Source: a virus. From it: a stretch of 64,000 nt of DNA. Shown here in pieces: positions 50,404 through 61,500 of the stretch. Where the stretch lies: positions 1-64,000 of the IMG/VR virus record IMGVR_UViG_3300008120_000016; one strand, given 5' to 3'. The stretch's first letter is position 1. Each line of letters begins with the position of its first letter. Both the position numbers and the translations under genes were made by a program. The notes beneath the pieces were generated by a model that had not been told where the DNA came from, ran no database searches, and saw nothing but the letters and a program-made list of their open reading frames with translations.

Positions 50404-51229
50404 AACCCTTATAACAAAAGATAATGGGAGAAGCTCTGATGCAGTTTCTCCCAATTTTGTCTATGGATGTTTAGGAGGTTGTATGAACAGTTATTGTTAT
50501 GTAGGTAGATATAATCACGATAAGGTGTATATAAATGAAAACACAGGTGATATATTATTATCTATAGATAGTTGGGTTGAACAACAACCATGGCCTAAAA
50601 CTCCTAATCAATGTGATGATAAATATTATGTAATTGATATAGGATGTAGTACAGATGTACCTCTAATGAGTAAGCACTATGATTGGCAAAAAGTGTTTAA
50701 TCATTTTAATTTTCATGATAAAATTAAAAGCACATTTGCCACTAAGTATCCATCAATGTTTGATCCTACTAAATATAATTTAGACGAAAATAAACATAGA
50801 ATTAGGGTGAGCTTAATGCCTCAGAAATATAGTAATGTACTAGAACCCAACACTGATCTTATATTTGATCGCATACAATCTATACCAAGGCTACAGAAGT
50901 ATATGGAAGTGCATATAAACTTCAGTCCTATTATCTTCCATGATGGATGGTTATACGAATATGACGAATTGTTTAGGGAAATAGCATATTCAAAAATTGA
51001 TACAAAATGTGAATGTATTTTTCTTACTTATAATGATATACAATATGAAAGAAATGCTCCTATTGTAAATCATTTATGCTGGAAACCAGAAATACAAGAA
51101 AAGAAAGATTCACATTATGCACCCGATAATATTAGATACAAATGGCAATTAAAAAGAGATATGATTGCAGATTTTACTAATTTGTACTCTAGATATTTTA
51201 ATCCTTCAAATATTAGATATATTTTTTAA
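50378..51229 (+). CDS. SplB-like radical SAM protein
   Basis: 283 residues. The N-terminus has C-L-G-G-C-M-N-S-Y-C (31-40), where C31, C35 and C40 give a C-x3-C-x4-C iron-sulfur motif in place of the usual C-x3-C-x2-C. The following Y-V-G-R and later H and D residues are in the style of spore photoproduct lyases. It may repair thymine lesions or modify a DNA or protein radical site. Confidence 0.7.
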   Translation: MKIIKQKTKTLITKDNGRSSDAVSPNFVYGCLGGCMNSYCYVGRYNHDKVYINENTGDILLSIDSWVEQQPWPKTPNQCDDKYYVIDIGCSTDVPLMSKHYDWQKVFNHFNFHDKIKSTFATKYPSMFDPTKYNLDENKHRIRVSLMPQKYSNVLEPNTDLIFDRIQSIPRLQKYMEVHINFSPIIFHDGWLYEYDELFREIAYSKIDTKCECIFLTYNDIQYERNAPIVNHLCWKPEIQEKKDSHYAPDNIRYKWQLKRDMIADFTNLYSRYFNPSNIRYIF

Positions 51230-51231
51230 TC

Positions 51232-51549
51232 ATGAAACCATTAGCAAGAGAATTTTTATTAAAAAGAGGGTTCTGTTGCCATAATGGTTGCAAATATTGT
51301 CCTTATATGAATACAGTAAGTGAAGCTGAAGAAACATTTTGTATGTTTAAATTAGGAATGGAAGGTTCCTACATGACATCTTTAATAACTACAATATTTA
51401 AAGGTGATATGAATCATAGATTTAAATTAGCCAAGGGCTATCCAGATTTAGTAGAAGTATGTAATAGATACAATAATGAGTCAGGATACTGGCAAGAGTT
51501 AGTAGAAAGATGGAATTCTTTAAATCCTAATCATAAACTTGTATATTAA
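51232..51549 (+). CDS. DUF5522-like Cys-rich protein
   Basis: 105 residues with R-G-F-C-C-H-N-G-C-K-Y-C-P-Y (12-25), a small Cys-rich motif also seen in DUF5522-type proteins, and a helical remainder. Three bases after the SplB-like gene. Might be an iron-sulfur or zinc partner of it. Confidence 0.6.
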   Translation: MKPLAREFLLKRGFCCHNGCKYCPYMNTVSEAEETFCMFKLGMEGSYMTSLITTIFKGDMNHRFKLAKGYPDLVEVCNRYNNESGYWQELVERWNSLNPNHKLVY

Positions 51550-51812
51550 TGAATGAAGGTATTGGAGAAGATAATCTGTGTGTTAAGGTTTACGATCCGA
51601 CGGGTCCTAAACTTATTGCTGTTTATGAAAGCTTGCGAAAAGCATCAAACAGACTAGGTGTTACATATAAAGTTGCTAAAAATGCAACTGTTAATAAGAA
51701 TAGAATACATTCTCCATTATTAAACATGGATGTAGCTGTTCGAGTAAATAAAAAAGGACCTGAAGATATTTTACTAATATCTAAAACGACTAGTAAAGGT
51801 AAATTAGATTAG
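51549..51812 (+). CDS. NUMOD1-like DNA-binding module
   Basis: 87 residues. V-Y-D-P-T-G-P-K and Y-E-S-L-R-K-A-S-N-R-L-G-V resemble the NUMOD1 fold used by homing endonucleases for DNA recognition, but no nuclease domain follows. A free-standing DNA-binding module is possible. Confidence 0.5.
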   Translation: MNEGIGEDNLCVKVYDPTGPKLIAVYESLRKASNRLGVTYKVAKNATVNKNRIHSPLLNMDVAVRVNKKGPEDILLISKTTSKGKLD

Positions 51813-51820
51813 AAAACAAT

Positions 51821-51850
51821 AGTAAAGTGGTCAATTTAGACCACTTTACT
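51821..51850. terminator. Bidirectional terminator
   Basis: AGTAAAGTGGTC/GACCACTTTACT, a perfect 12-bp stem with A/T on both sides, between convergent genes. It overlaps the stop of the 2224-residue ORF. Confidence 0.9.
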
Positions 51851-54800
51851 ATCTTTTCTGTAAGTTTTCAAATGCTTTAAGAGCATCTTCTGGATGTATA
51901 GTTCTTCCCGTGTATCCTACAAATGATCTCATAAATTCAGCTACAATTTTAGCATCCCCTTTATCTTTTAATCCACTTTGATCTACGTCTTTTTTATAGT
52001 ATAAACTACCTTCAAAATTAAAGAATGGAGTAGCATCTAATAAATGCATTCCTAAAAGTTTACTAATTTTAATATAACGTGTGGTTTCATTAAAAAGAAG
52101 TGATGGATTACTATAAACTCCTTTAATCTCATCAAGACCGGCATACGGTAAGAATTGTTCTGTTTCTGATTTTACTTTTAAAAGAATGAATAATGTAGCT
52201 CTATGTGCCCAGTTCTTTTCTTTAAGTTTTTTGAAACGATCTGGATCATCTGGATCCCATCCCAGTAACAAACTAGTAACTGCTATGATGCTTAATACAA
52301 TTGCTATATCTGCAAGTGTTCTTTTAATAGCTCTTTTTTCAAAATCAGAATAATTTTCCCAATTTACAAGGTTGTTCCAATTAAATTTAACAAGATCCTT
52401 TCCCCAACTTTGTATAAAAGTTATATAAAAACCTTGCTCAGGTGACATGCTTTCGTAATCAGCCCTTCTTTCACCCCATCTGTTAACTCCAATAGGTAAG
52501 AAGTATTTTCTAAAGAAAAATGCCATACGACCAAGAGATGTTTTTTCAGCATATGATCTGTCAAACTTAGCATAAGAACCATTTAATCTTTTCTGCATTG
52601 CATGCAGCTTTCCTATAATATTGCTAAATTCACTACTGCCAAGTTGAAATACATTTTTGTACTCATCTTTAACAACTAAAACACCTTCTTTATCTTGTTC
52701 AAAAAGATCTAATAAATTAACATCTAAACTATCCCATTCTTCAAGTGCTTTTAATTTTAATTCACTAATTTCTCTAGGTGTTAAATTTTCAACATCTGTT
52801 CCTATTTTTAGTGTAATAAAGTCTTCTTTGTCTACCATTTTTCCATCATAAAGACGAACGTTTTTCATAAAGGCAATGAAAGATTTCATTTGAATTTCCC
52901 ACTCACCCCAGACTTTACCGGCAAACAAACCCAATTGTAATATATTTTTTGCTTTATTAAAGTTTGTTTTTTGCCCATATTCATTTTCAAATTCTCCTTG
53001 TATAGGATCAAAATATTCCATAATTTGACCCCAAAATGAAAGCATTCCTACTTTAGTGTAATCGGACATCAAGTCTTTAATAGCTGAACCATATTTACCA
53101 CTTCCATATATATCACTATGAGCTGATCCATATTCTTTCATAGTGTACAATTTACCACCTATACCTTCCACCATGTTTTGAATATTACCACTTATCCAGT
53201 TTGTAGCCCAGTTTAATGGAGCAGCACCTAACATTGTAAAGCTACTTAAACCCATCAAAGCATTTACAGCTTTTTGTGAGTTAACTCCTAATACATCAAT
53301 TCCTTGAAAATATTCTTCGTTATACATTACAGAATTTACAAAACTCTTTAATGTATCTAATCTAATATTAGTTCCTTTATTTATACGAGCAGCCTCAAGT
53401 TCAGGTATATACTTTTTATAAATATTATTTAATATCAGATTTCTTTGTTCTGTTTTAGGTTGGTTTGCTTTATCACCAAGTATAGATTCTAATCCGTTAA
53501 TAAAAGCTAAATCTTTTTCTAGTTCCTTTTTACGAGTAACTGAACCTAGATAACCTAACACTCCTCCCCAAACATTATAACTTGCATTTTCAGCTTCACC
53601 CTTTGTACTAAATCTAACAGGGACATATTTAATTTCTTCATTGTCCATTGTAGCTAGTTTAGCTATGTCATTTCTACTATCTGCTTCTTGTGTAGGGATA
53701 CCAGTTTGATCAACATCCTGATCTGTACGAGTAAATGCTCTTTTTATATATTGTCCAAAACTAGTAAGTCTAGATTGAGTTTTGCTTGTTATATTTTCAC
53801 CTTTAGTTTCAATTGTTCTTTCTAAACCTTGTTTTTCTAAAAACGGAACAGCTAATCCTAATCTTTGACTTAATTCTATTTCTTGTTGTGATTCAAGCAT
53901 CTTACTAGAAATATAGATTAAGTTTTCATAATCAACTTTTTCCATTTGATCAGCAGTACCATTGTTAACTCGATTGCGTAATTCAACAAAATCTTTATTT
54001 AAATAAGGATGATCTACACCATATTCTTTACGATATGCCTCATTTGTTTTTGGTTTGAATCTATTTTTAACATCCAAATTATTAGGATCTCTTAGAAGTA
54101 TTTTTTGCCCTTTTTCATTAATATAAAAATCTCTTTGAACTGATTTTACAAAATGTGACCCAGGTTTTATTTCAATATATTTTTCAACAGGCATACTTCT
54201 CAACCATTGTGATGTTGGAGTATCTGTCCTTGCAACACGTTTTCTTCCATCTTCATCCTCATATAGCACTTTAACCTTAATAATATGGTTATTCATGTAC
54301 CACTCTGACTCCTTAAATTCTTCTAAATATGTACCTTCTTGTTTTAACTGATCCATTGTGATCATTCGAGAATCAGCAAACATTTGCATTTGTTTTTCTA
54401 ACTCTTCATCATAATATTTTGTTCTTTCTTTTTTACTCATTGAAAAAATTTCATCATTTATTTCTTTGAGTCTTTTTAATTTTTTAGCAAAATCAGGATC
54501 TGCTAACATCCGCATATCAATTCGTTGTTGAGCTTTTTCACGGAGTTCATCAAGCTCACGTTGACTATAGTCAAATCCATTATTTTTAGCATAATACAAA
54601 GCATCTACACGATTTTTTTCTTCACGTGTATAACCATTAAATATGCTAACTTCAGATGTATCTTTTAAGTATTCTAATCTTGTTTCAATCTCTTTAAGCT
54701 TTTTAGCTGATTCTTTACTAAGCATAGTACCTCTTACATAACCATCTTTATCTTTATATGTACCTGTTAAATTGCGAAGTTGTTTGTATAAATCACTAAT

Positions 54801-57800
54801 TTCATCTGATTGAGTTCCTAGAATCTCTGCTCTTTCTTTGAAAAGCTCATCTCTTTTTTTATAAAACTCATCACTAATTACAATTCTTGTATTACTTGCT
54901 TCCCAAAGTTTAAATTGCTCGCTATCTTCACCATACTTAAGCTTAGCTTTTTCACGAGATCTTTCATAAAACTCTGTTTGTTCTACAAATTCGTAAAGAT
55001 TTTTCTTATCTATATCGTATTGCTCTAATATATTAGCAATTTTTAAAGCATCACCTGTTTTTGGATTACCACGTTCATCAACTTTTTCTCTTATTGAAGC
55101 TTTTTCTTCAGTTATTTCTTGAAGTCTTTTTAAATAATCAGGATTAAAAGCACCATTTAATTTTTCCTCTTCTGTAAATTCGTTTTCTAACTGAAGAATG
55201 CGATTTTGTAAATTTGCATTTATTTCTCGTATAGTAGTTTCTACACCTTGATACATTACTTTTGTATCTAAAGGTTTAGTCATTCTATAATATTCATCAG
55301 TAAATCCTGTTTGTAAATATCTTTTTTCAAAATCTTTTAAATCTTTTCTTGCTTTTGTAATCTCACTTTTATTTTTTCCTTCTTGTGCTTTCTTTAGAGC
55401 ATATACTTTCTTGTTATAATCAGAATATAATCTTTCATCAAACTCACTTTTAAAATAAAGAACATTCATCGATTTGCCAGTGTTTACATTAAATTCATCA
55501 ACTACATATGTAAGAGACTGATTTAATGTTTTAACATCTAACATTTGCCCATAAATGTCCCATCTTTTTTGAAGTTGTTTACTTAAGTCATCTCTTACTT
55601 TTTTATTTTCAAGTCTAACTCTATCTAAAGATGCTTTTAATTTTTTAGCAGCACCAGCAAGAATAATATCAGGATTTCCTATTGTAGCAAACACCCTAGA
55701 CCAGAAAACACCAGCATCACCTCTATCTCCTTTTAATAACTCAGCTATTACTTTTTCTGATGGTAAGTTATCACGTTCTTCTTTTAATACTTCTGCTCTT
55801 TTAAAATCTTTTCTAACTTTTGCTGCAGCAATTAATTCATTATACTCTCTAACAATAGTGTTTAGTGAATCTTTGTTAAATACATCTAGTAACATATCAC
55901 TTACCATTGGAGTAATAGTGGTAACGTAATCATTGTTAACACTAGAAATTAAACCAACTAATTGTGAAAGTTTTTCATACACTGGATTATTTTGAGATGC
56001 ACCTGGCATATAACCGAGCAAATCTTCAAACATATTTCTGTAACCTGTTAGAAAATCTCTAATCTTCATCATTTCACTCAATCTTTGAGAAGCACCTGCA
56101 TTACTAGTAGGTGTAAGTTCTTTCAAAGATTCAAAATATTGAATAGTTTGTTCGATAATAGGTACACTTGAGTCAATCATATCAAGGAAACTTTTTTGCA
56201 TATTTGCAAACTGACCAGGTGTTATATTATCAAAATCTTCAAAAAGATCTAAAGCTGTTTTAACTTTTAAACGTTGTGAAGAAACTTTATTTGACTTTGT
56301 AGTAACATCTTCTAAAGCTTTAAATAAATTATCTTGATCTTTATTTTTTTCAAATTTTCTACCAATTTCAATTAATCTAGCGTATGCTTTTACAAAAGCT
56401 TCTTTTAATTTTTCCTTTTTTATTTTATTAATGTTATCTAAACGAGTATCTCTTATATCAATTTTTACTTCTTCTTTTATAGATGCATCGTTAGACGTAT
56501 CTAAATTAGGAAAATAATAACTTGCAAGATTACTATTAAAAGTAACATTCTCAATTAACTCAGGTCTTACTTCAGTAACCTTTTTTGTAGTATTATCTAA
56601 ACGATAAGGAACTCCTATTACATTTAAAGATCCTACTCGTACACCGGCCTCCATTAACATTTTTTTGTAAATAGAAAGCTGTTGTCCATACTTTTGTTTA
56701 TTACTTCTTTGTTTATCTACTAATTCTTTTAATGTTGTAGGATCATTTAAAACACCTGTAGGACTTAATTTATTAATAGCACTATGAAATTCTTCAACTA
56801 ACCCTTCTTTAACATAAGGTTTTTCTCCAAAGTTTTTAAGAAATTTAGTTTTAAAATCATAAATATCAACTGTACCATCCGGTTTTATTACAATAATATC
56901 TAGCTGACCACCTATTTTACCATTACTTATAGATATTTCACTCATAATAACTGAACCATCTTTTTTAATTTCTCTAAGCATACCCATAATTCCTGGATTA
57001 TGAATATCTCCAAAAATTAATGATTCAAGTGATTTTCGATCAATTAATCTATAAACATCCGGGCTTACATGTTCTGGGTTATCAAAATCAATTTTATTTC
57101 CCAAAATTAAATTTTCTACAATTGTGTGAATACCAGTACCGAATAATCTTTTAGATGTTGCTTCAGAAGCTTTAAATAATAAATCAATCAATCTTGGGTT
57201 CAATAATCCTTCAAATACACTTTTATCAAAAGTCCCATCTACAATATTATTTATTAAAAAATCCTTTACTTGTTCAGCTATTTCTATATTTGATTTACTT
57301 GTATCAATTATACCTGCTGGTATTGCATTTAACCATGCATCAGACAATTGCATTAATACACTTGGGTCTTCAAGCTCACTTATAAAATCACTACCTATAA
57401 TAGTAGTTACACTATTCATTACATTATCTTCACTAAAATCAGCATGAATATATTTATGACTATCTTTATTAAAACCAGTTTTAGCAACATAAGCAACAAT
57501 TTTTTGTAATGTTGCTTTCTGTGCATCATTCATTGGTTGAGATTCGTAAATATTCTTTTCTTCATCTGTTAGCTGATTGTAAATTTCAGATGATTTTAAA
57601 TTTGTATTTAACAATTCCATTTCACCAGAAAAAAACATTTCTTGCAATATTTCAAAAGAATCTTTTTTCACTTTAACTTTATTAATAAGACTCATTATCA
57701 TATCAATCAAAGTCTGCAACCAACCTCTTTTTTCTTTCTTTTTCATTTCATTAGCTAACTCTTTAGCTAAAGCTTCTTTACGAATTTTATCAAATCTAAC

Positions 57801-58523
57801 TTTACCATCTGGTGTGCGATAGTTAGGATTATTTTTATATTTTGCAAGTGTACTTTTATAAGTACTTGTAGTTCTAACTTTATCTAATGCTTCAATCAAT
57901 GCCTCATTATCTTGAGGCAACATATCTAAAAAGAAGTGCATAGCTTCTTCAGGAAGAGCTACATCCATCTTTCCAGATTGAATTTGAACCATTCTTTCTG
58001 CAAAATCAGCTATACCATTAGAACCATATTTTTTAATTAAATCGTCTTGTTCTAAAATTTTAACTCCAATGCGACTAAGAAAATCCTTACATAAATCAGT
58101 TAATGACTTTGATTGACTTCTATGATAAGTTGCAAGGCTGTTCCATTTATTAAGACTATCTTCATTGATTGTAACATAGTCTCCTTTATATTCTAACACT
58201 GAACCATACTTATCAGTGTATTTAGCTAGTTCGTTAGAAATATCTATATTTTGATTTAATGGATACCATTTACGACCATTTTCTTCTACAGGTTCACCAT
58301 AAATTATACTATCATTATTTAAAACATTTATAAGTTCATCCCATTTTAATAATGGTAATTTTTGTAAATCTTCTAAAGCTTCTCTATTTGTAAGTAATTC
58401 ACGAGCTTTTTCAAAAGACGGAATCTCAGAATTGTTACGGATAAAAGATAACATAGCTCTATCTTCACCAAGCTGTTCAACTAGTGATTTCCATTCTTTA
58501 CTACTTTTATTAGGGCAAACCAT
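51849..58523 (-). CDS. Giant virion/ejection protein with nuclease domain
   Basis: 2224 residues. Residues about 455-640 contain a PD-(D/E)XK nuclease: G-T-G-I-H-T-I-V-E-N (near 457), G-G-Q-L-D-I-I-V (near 533), Y-D-F-K-T-K (near 554) and G-Q-Q-L-S-I-Y (near 610). Long coiled coils and K/E-rich regions follow through about 1900, a hydrophobic patch lies near residues 1730-1750 and another transmembrane-like segment near 2070-2090. A long multi-domain cargo protein next to the virion RNA polymerase fits the ejected proteins of crAss-like phages. It may cut host DNA and help DNA entry. Confidence 0.75.
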   Translation of the reverse strand: MVCPNKSSKEWKSLVEQLGEDRAMLSFIRNNSEIPSFEKARELLTNREALEDLQKLPLLKWDELINVLNNDSIIYGEPVEENGRKWYPLNQNIDISNELAKYTDKYGSVLEYKGDYVTINEDSLNKWNSLATYHRSQSKSLTDLCKDFLSRIGVKILEQDDLIKKYGSNGIADFAERMVQIQSGKMDVALPEEAMHFFLDMLPQDNEALIEALDKVRTTSTYKSTLAKYKNNPNYRTPDGKVRFDKIRKEALAKELANEMKKKEKRGWLQTLIDMIMSLINKVKVKKDSFEILQEMFFSGEMELLNTNLKSSEIYNQLTDEEKNIYESQPMNDAQKATLQKIVAYVAKTGFNKDSHKYIHADFSEDNVMNSVTTIIGSDFISELEDPSVLMQLSDAWLNAIPAGIIDTSKSNIEIAEQVKDFLINNIVDGTFDKSVFEGLLNPRLIDLLFKASEATSKRLFGTGIHTIVENLILGNKIDFDNPEHVSPDVYRLIDRKSLESLIFGDIHNPGIMGMLREIKKDGSVIMSEISISNGKIGGQLDIIVIKPDGTVDIYDFKTKFLKNFGEKPYVKEGLVEEFHSAINKLSPTGVLNDPTTLKELVDKQRSNKQKYGQQLSIYKKMLMEAGVRVGSLNVIGVPYRLDNTTKKVTEVRPELIENVTFNSNLASYYFPNLDTSNDASIKEEVKIDIRDTRLDNINKIKKEKLKEAFVKAYARLIEIGRKFEKNKDQDNLFKALEDVTTKSNKVSSQRLKVKTALDLFEDFDNITPGQFANMQKSFLDMIDSSVPIIEQTIQYFESLKELTPTSNAGASQRLSEMMKIRDFLTGYRNMFEDLLGYMPGASQNNPVYEKLSQLVGLISSVNNDYVTTITPMVSDMLLDVFNKDSLNTIVREYNELIAAAKVRKDFKRAEVLKEERDNLPSEKVIAELLKGDRGDAGVFWSRVFATIGNPDIILAGAAKKLKASLDRVRLENKKVRDDLSKQLQKRWDIYGQMLDVKTLNQSLTYVVDEFNVNTGKSMNVLYFKSEFDERLYSDYNKKVYALKKAQEGKNKSEITKARKDLKDFEKRYLQTGFTDEYYRMTKPLDTKVMYQGVETTIREINANLQNRILQLENEFTEEEKLNGAFNPDYLKRLQEITEEKASIREKVDERGNPKTGDALKIANILEQYDIDKKNLYEFVEQTEFYERSREKAKLKYGEDSEQFKLWEASNTRIVISDEFYKKRDELFKERAEILGTQSDEISDLYKQLRNLTGTYKDKDGYVRGTMLSKESAKKLKEIETRLEYLKDTSEVSIFNGYTREEKNRVDALYYAKNNGFDYSQRELDELREKAQQRIDMRMLADPDFAKKLKRLKEINDEIFSMSKKERTKYYDEELEKQMQMFADSRMITMDQLKQEGTYLEEFKESEWYMNNHIIKVKVLYEDEDGRKRVARTDTPTSQWLRSMPVEKYIEIKPGSHFVKSVQRDFYINEKGQKILLRDPNNLDVKNRFKPKTNEAYRKEYGVDHPYLNKDFVELRNRVNNGTADQMEKVDYENLIYISSKMLESQQEIELSQRLGLAVPFLEKQGLERTIETKGENITSKTQSRLTSFGQYIKRAFTRTDQDVDQTGIPTQEADSRNDIAKLATMDNEEIKYVPVRFSTKGEAENASYNVWGGVLGYLGSVTRKKELEKDLAFINGLESILGDKANQPKTEQRNLILNNIYKKYIPELEAARINKGTNIRLDTLKSFVNSVMYNEEYFQGIDVLGVNSQKAVNALMGLSSFTMLGAAPLNWATNWISGNIQNMVEGIGGKLYTMKEYGSAHSDIYGSGKYGSAIKDLMSDYTKVGMLSFWGQIMEYFDPIQGEFENEYGQKTNFNKAKNILQLGLFAGKVWGEWEIQMKSFIAFMKNVRLYDGKMVDKEDFITLKIGTDVENLTPREISELKLKALEEWDSLDVNLLDLFEQDKEGVLVVKDEYKNVFQLGSSEFSNIIGKLHAMQKRLNGSYAKFDRSYAEKTSLGRMAFFFRKYFLPIGVNRWGERRADYESMSPEQGFYITFIQSWGKDLVKFNWNNLVNWENYSDFEKRAIKRTLADIAIVLSIIAVTSLLLGWDPDDPDRFKKLKEKNWAHRATLFILLKVKSETEQFLPYAGLDEIKGVYSNPSLLFNETTRYIKISKLLGMHLLDATPFFNFEGSLYYKKDVDQSGLKDKGDAKIVAEFMRSFVGYTGRTIHPEDALKAFENLQKR

Positions 58524-58541
58524 TTATAAATAATTTAATTT

Positions 58542-61500
58542 TTAACAAGATAATCTTTTCAAAAACTCTTCAATTTTTTCACCAGATAGTTTTTCAGCAT
58601 CGTATTTCTTTTGAATATCTTGAACTGATTTAACTTTTTCAAATATCACTCTAGCAGAATCAAGATTATTATTTAAATACGAAGCAATTGTATATTCAAT
58701 ACTATCTTTAGAATAATCTGTAATAGAACCAATTTTAGATAAACTTAGGATATCCTTTCTCATACCATTTTCATCACCCCATTTCATAGCTTTATTACTA
58801 TCCAAAGATATAATAATACCTTTAGATGTTACAACATAATCTGTATTTCTGTAATTAATAATATTAGCTTTATTTGCCATTGCCTGGAGATTATCCTTAG
58901 ATACACTCTTTTTAGCAGCAGTTCCTTCTTTTAATGGATTATATATTTGAATTGTGTTATTTTTATTAAACTTAGTTACTATATACACTTCATCTTGATA
59001 CTTAACATATCTACCTGGTTCAATTTCAAAAGTTTTAACTGGTTCATTTTTAACCTCTGTTTTGGATTCAGAAACATATTGTATACCTGTTTTTAAATCA
59101 ACATCTTCTATGTAAATTTCTCCACTCTCTTTATCAGTTAAATAATACAAACCATTGTCTTGTAATAACCATTTCGATGTCTGAGGAGCATTTTCTCTTC
59201 TACCTGTAACAGGATTATAAAATACTTTAAACTTAGTTGCACTTGTAAAGAATTCTTTAGGAGCAACGTTGTTTGACTTTGATAAATATGTTTTATAAGC
59301 AGCTACATCGTCATCACTTATAACCTTTACACCTTTACCAGATGGTTTAGCAATAGGGGTAGTAGATTTAATTGCTGGTTTAGAACCTTCTAATTGTTTT
59401 TCTAATTCGTTTATTTCATCACTTGTATAATCTAAAATTACCTTAGAAAGTTTATCAAAAGCATATTTAAACTCAGAATCTACTTTAAATACTTTTTCAC
59501 CTTTCTTTCTTGATCCTATATAAATTTCATTTTCTTCTTTGTCGTACATAAAAAGATCATCCCCTGTAGGTTTAGGAAAAACATCCATTTCACCAGCACC
59601 AGTTCCAAAAGGAACATAATAAAACTGACCTTCTACATTTAATAAACCTTTAGAAACTTTTTTACCTCCAATAGCTGTAATAAATTGGTCTACTCCTTCT
59701 TTACCTTTTAATATGACAACGTCAGCAGGTTTGGTTCTTTTCATTGCTTTATCAGATATGCCAGGTAATCTACCATGTCCGTAGATAGAATATGTAGCTC
59801 CTATTTCATTTAAATAATCAATAAATGGAGTATCTACACCTTCCATATCACCTACTATAAAAGTATAATCTCCTGCATCGTGTACCTTTTTAATAGCAAA
59901 TTTTGTATCTTCTTCTAAAGGTTTTCCTTTTAAAGTACCATTTCTAGCTAACATAACATGACCTCTTTCACTATCACTAAAAACATAAATAGTTTTTTCA
60001 CTATTGGGTGTTTTTTGAACTTTCCAATCTATAGGTTTTCCTTGACGATCATTAGGTAATTCTTTTTTCCATCTCGCAAGTATTTCTTTTGCTGATGTAT
60101 GAGTAGAACTTTTTCCATTATAATCTGTGACCTCACCAATAAAGAATTTTGCATCTTTTCTCATAGCTACATCAGCATCTGTACCACGTGAAGCACTTGG
60201 ACGATTCCATTTAAATACTTTTACTTCAGATAATCCTGGAGAACTTTCATCTCTTATACTTTTACCAGGCTTATCTTTTATTCTTTCATTAATTAAATCA
60301 ACAAGTACGTGTGCATGACTTCTATAGCCTGCTTTAAAGTATACAAAAGTTTTATTATCAAGTCTTCCTGAATCAATTACCCCAAGTATCCAATCTCTTC
60401 TTTCAGGTTGCACATCAAAAAAGTCTTCTTTTCTCAACCACTTTTCATAATTATTAGCAGCTTCTATAATACCATCCATTCCATCTTGAACAGTTTTAAT
60501 AGAACCTTGAAATCCTTTTTCACTCCAAGGATTTCCAAAATGTAAATTTTCATCTACACCTGGAATATCATCACCGGGATTAGGTCTCATTGAATAAATA
60601 CCTTCCTTACGTCTAGCTGCTTGTTTAGTTTCAAAAGTACCAGCTTTAATTACTAATCTTGTTTGATTACCCAAAGGTGTCATAACATTTCCTGGTTGTG
60701 CAGAAGATGTTTGTGTAATAATCTTTTTAAAATCAAGTTTATACTTACGAGTGTACCATTTACCAAGACTACTTTTATCTCCGGTTAATGTATCTTTTGA
60801 AATTCCAGTGTAGAATATAGGATTATTTGAACGAAACATGCTCCAAAAATGTTTATAGACATCACTTTTTTGTTTCGTACCAAAATCAGCTATTAAATTC
60901 TGATAACTTTCAAAGGCATATCCGTATAATTTATTAATTATTTGAATAGGTGCTACCGATGTATAACTTACATCAGAAGTATTCATGCCAGATTGAAAAA
61001 TTGAATATAAAGCAAGATCTTTAAAAAAACTAACTACTAATCTATCTATATCATCTTTAGGTTCAATATTTACCAAACTTTCAAACTGACTAATAATACT
61101 TTGTTTTTCTATTGGGTTAGAACTATTTTCAACTAATTTAAAAGTATTTAATCGATTATTATTCTCTCCTATTTGTAATACTATATTTTTAATAAAAGGA
61201 TATCTTTCAGCTAATGAATTAAAAGCTAAAACGTCAGCACCAGAAACATTGTCTTTTATTTTTCTAGTTTTTAATTCATACCAATTATCAACCATTTTAG
61301 TAGTAGTAACTAATTCTAATAAATACTCATTTAAATCTTTATCAGTATTAAATGTTTCTTTAAAAAATTTAGTACCTTCTTCAGATTTGTCTAAGCCATT
61401 TTGTAACAAGTAATTAGCAAAATCATTTTTTGCAGTTCGTGCTACTTTTGACATATCATCTTGAGAAATAATCTGTTTATTATCACGACTATCTCTCATT

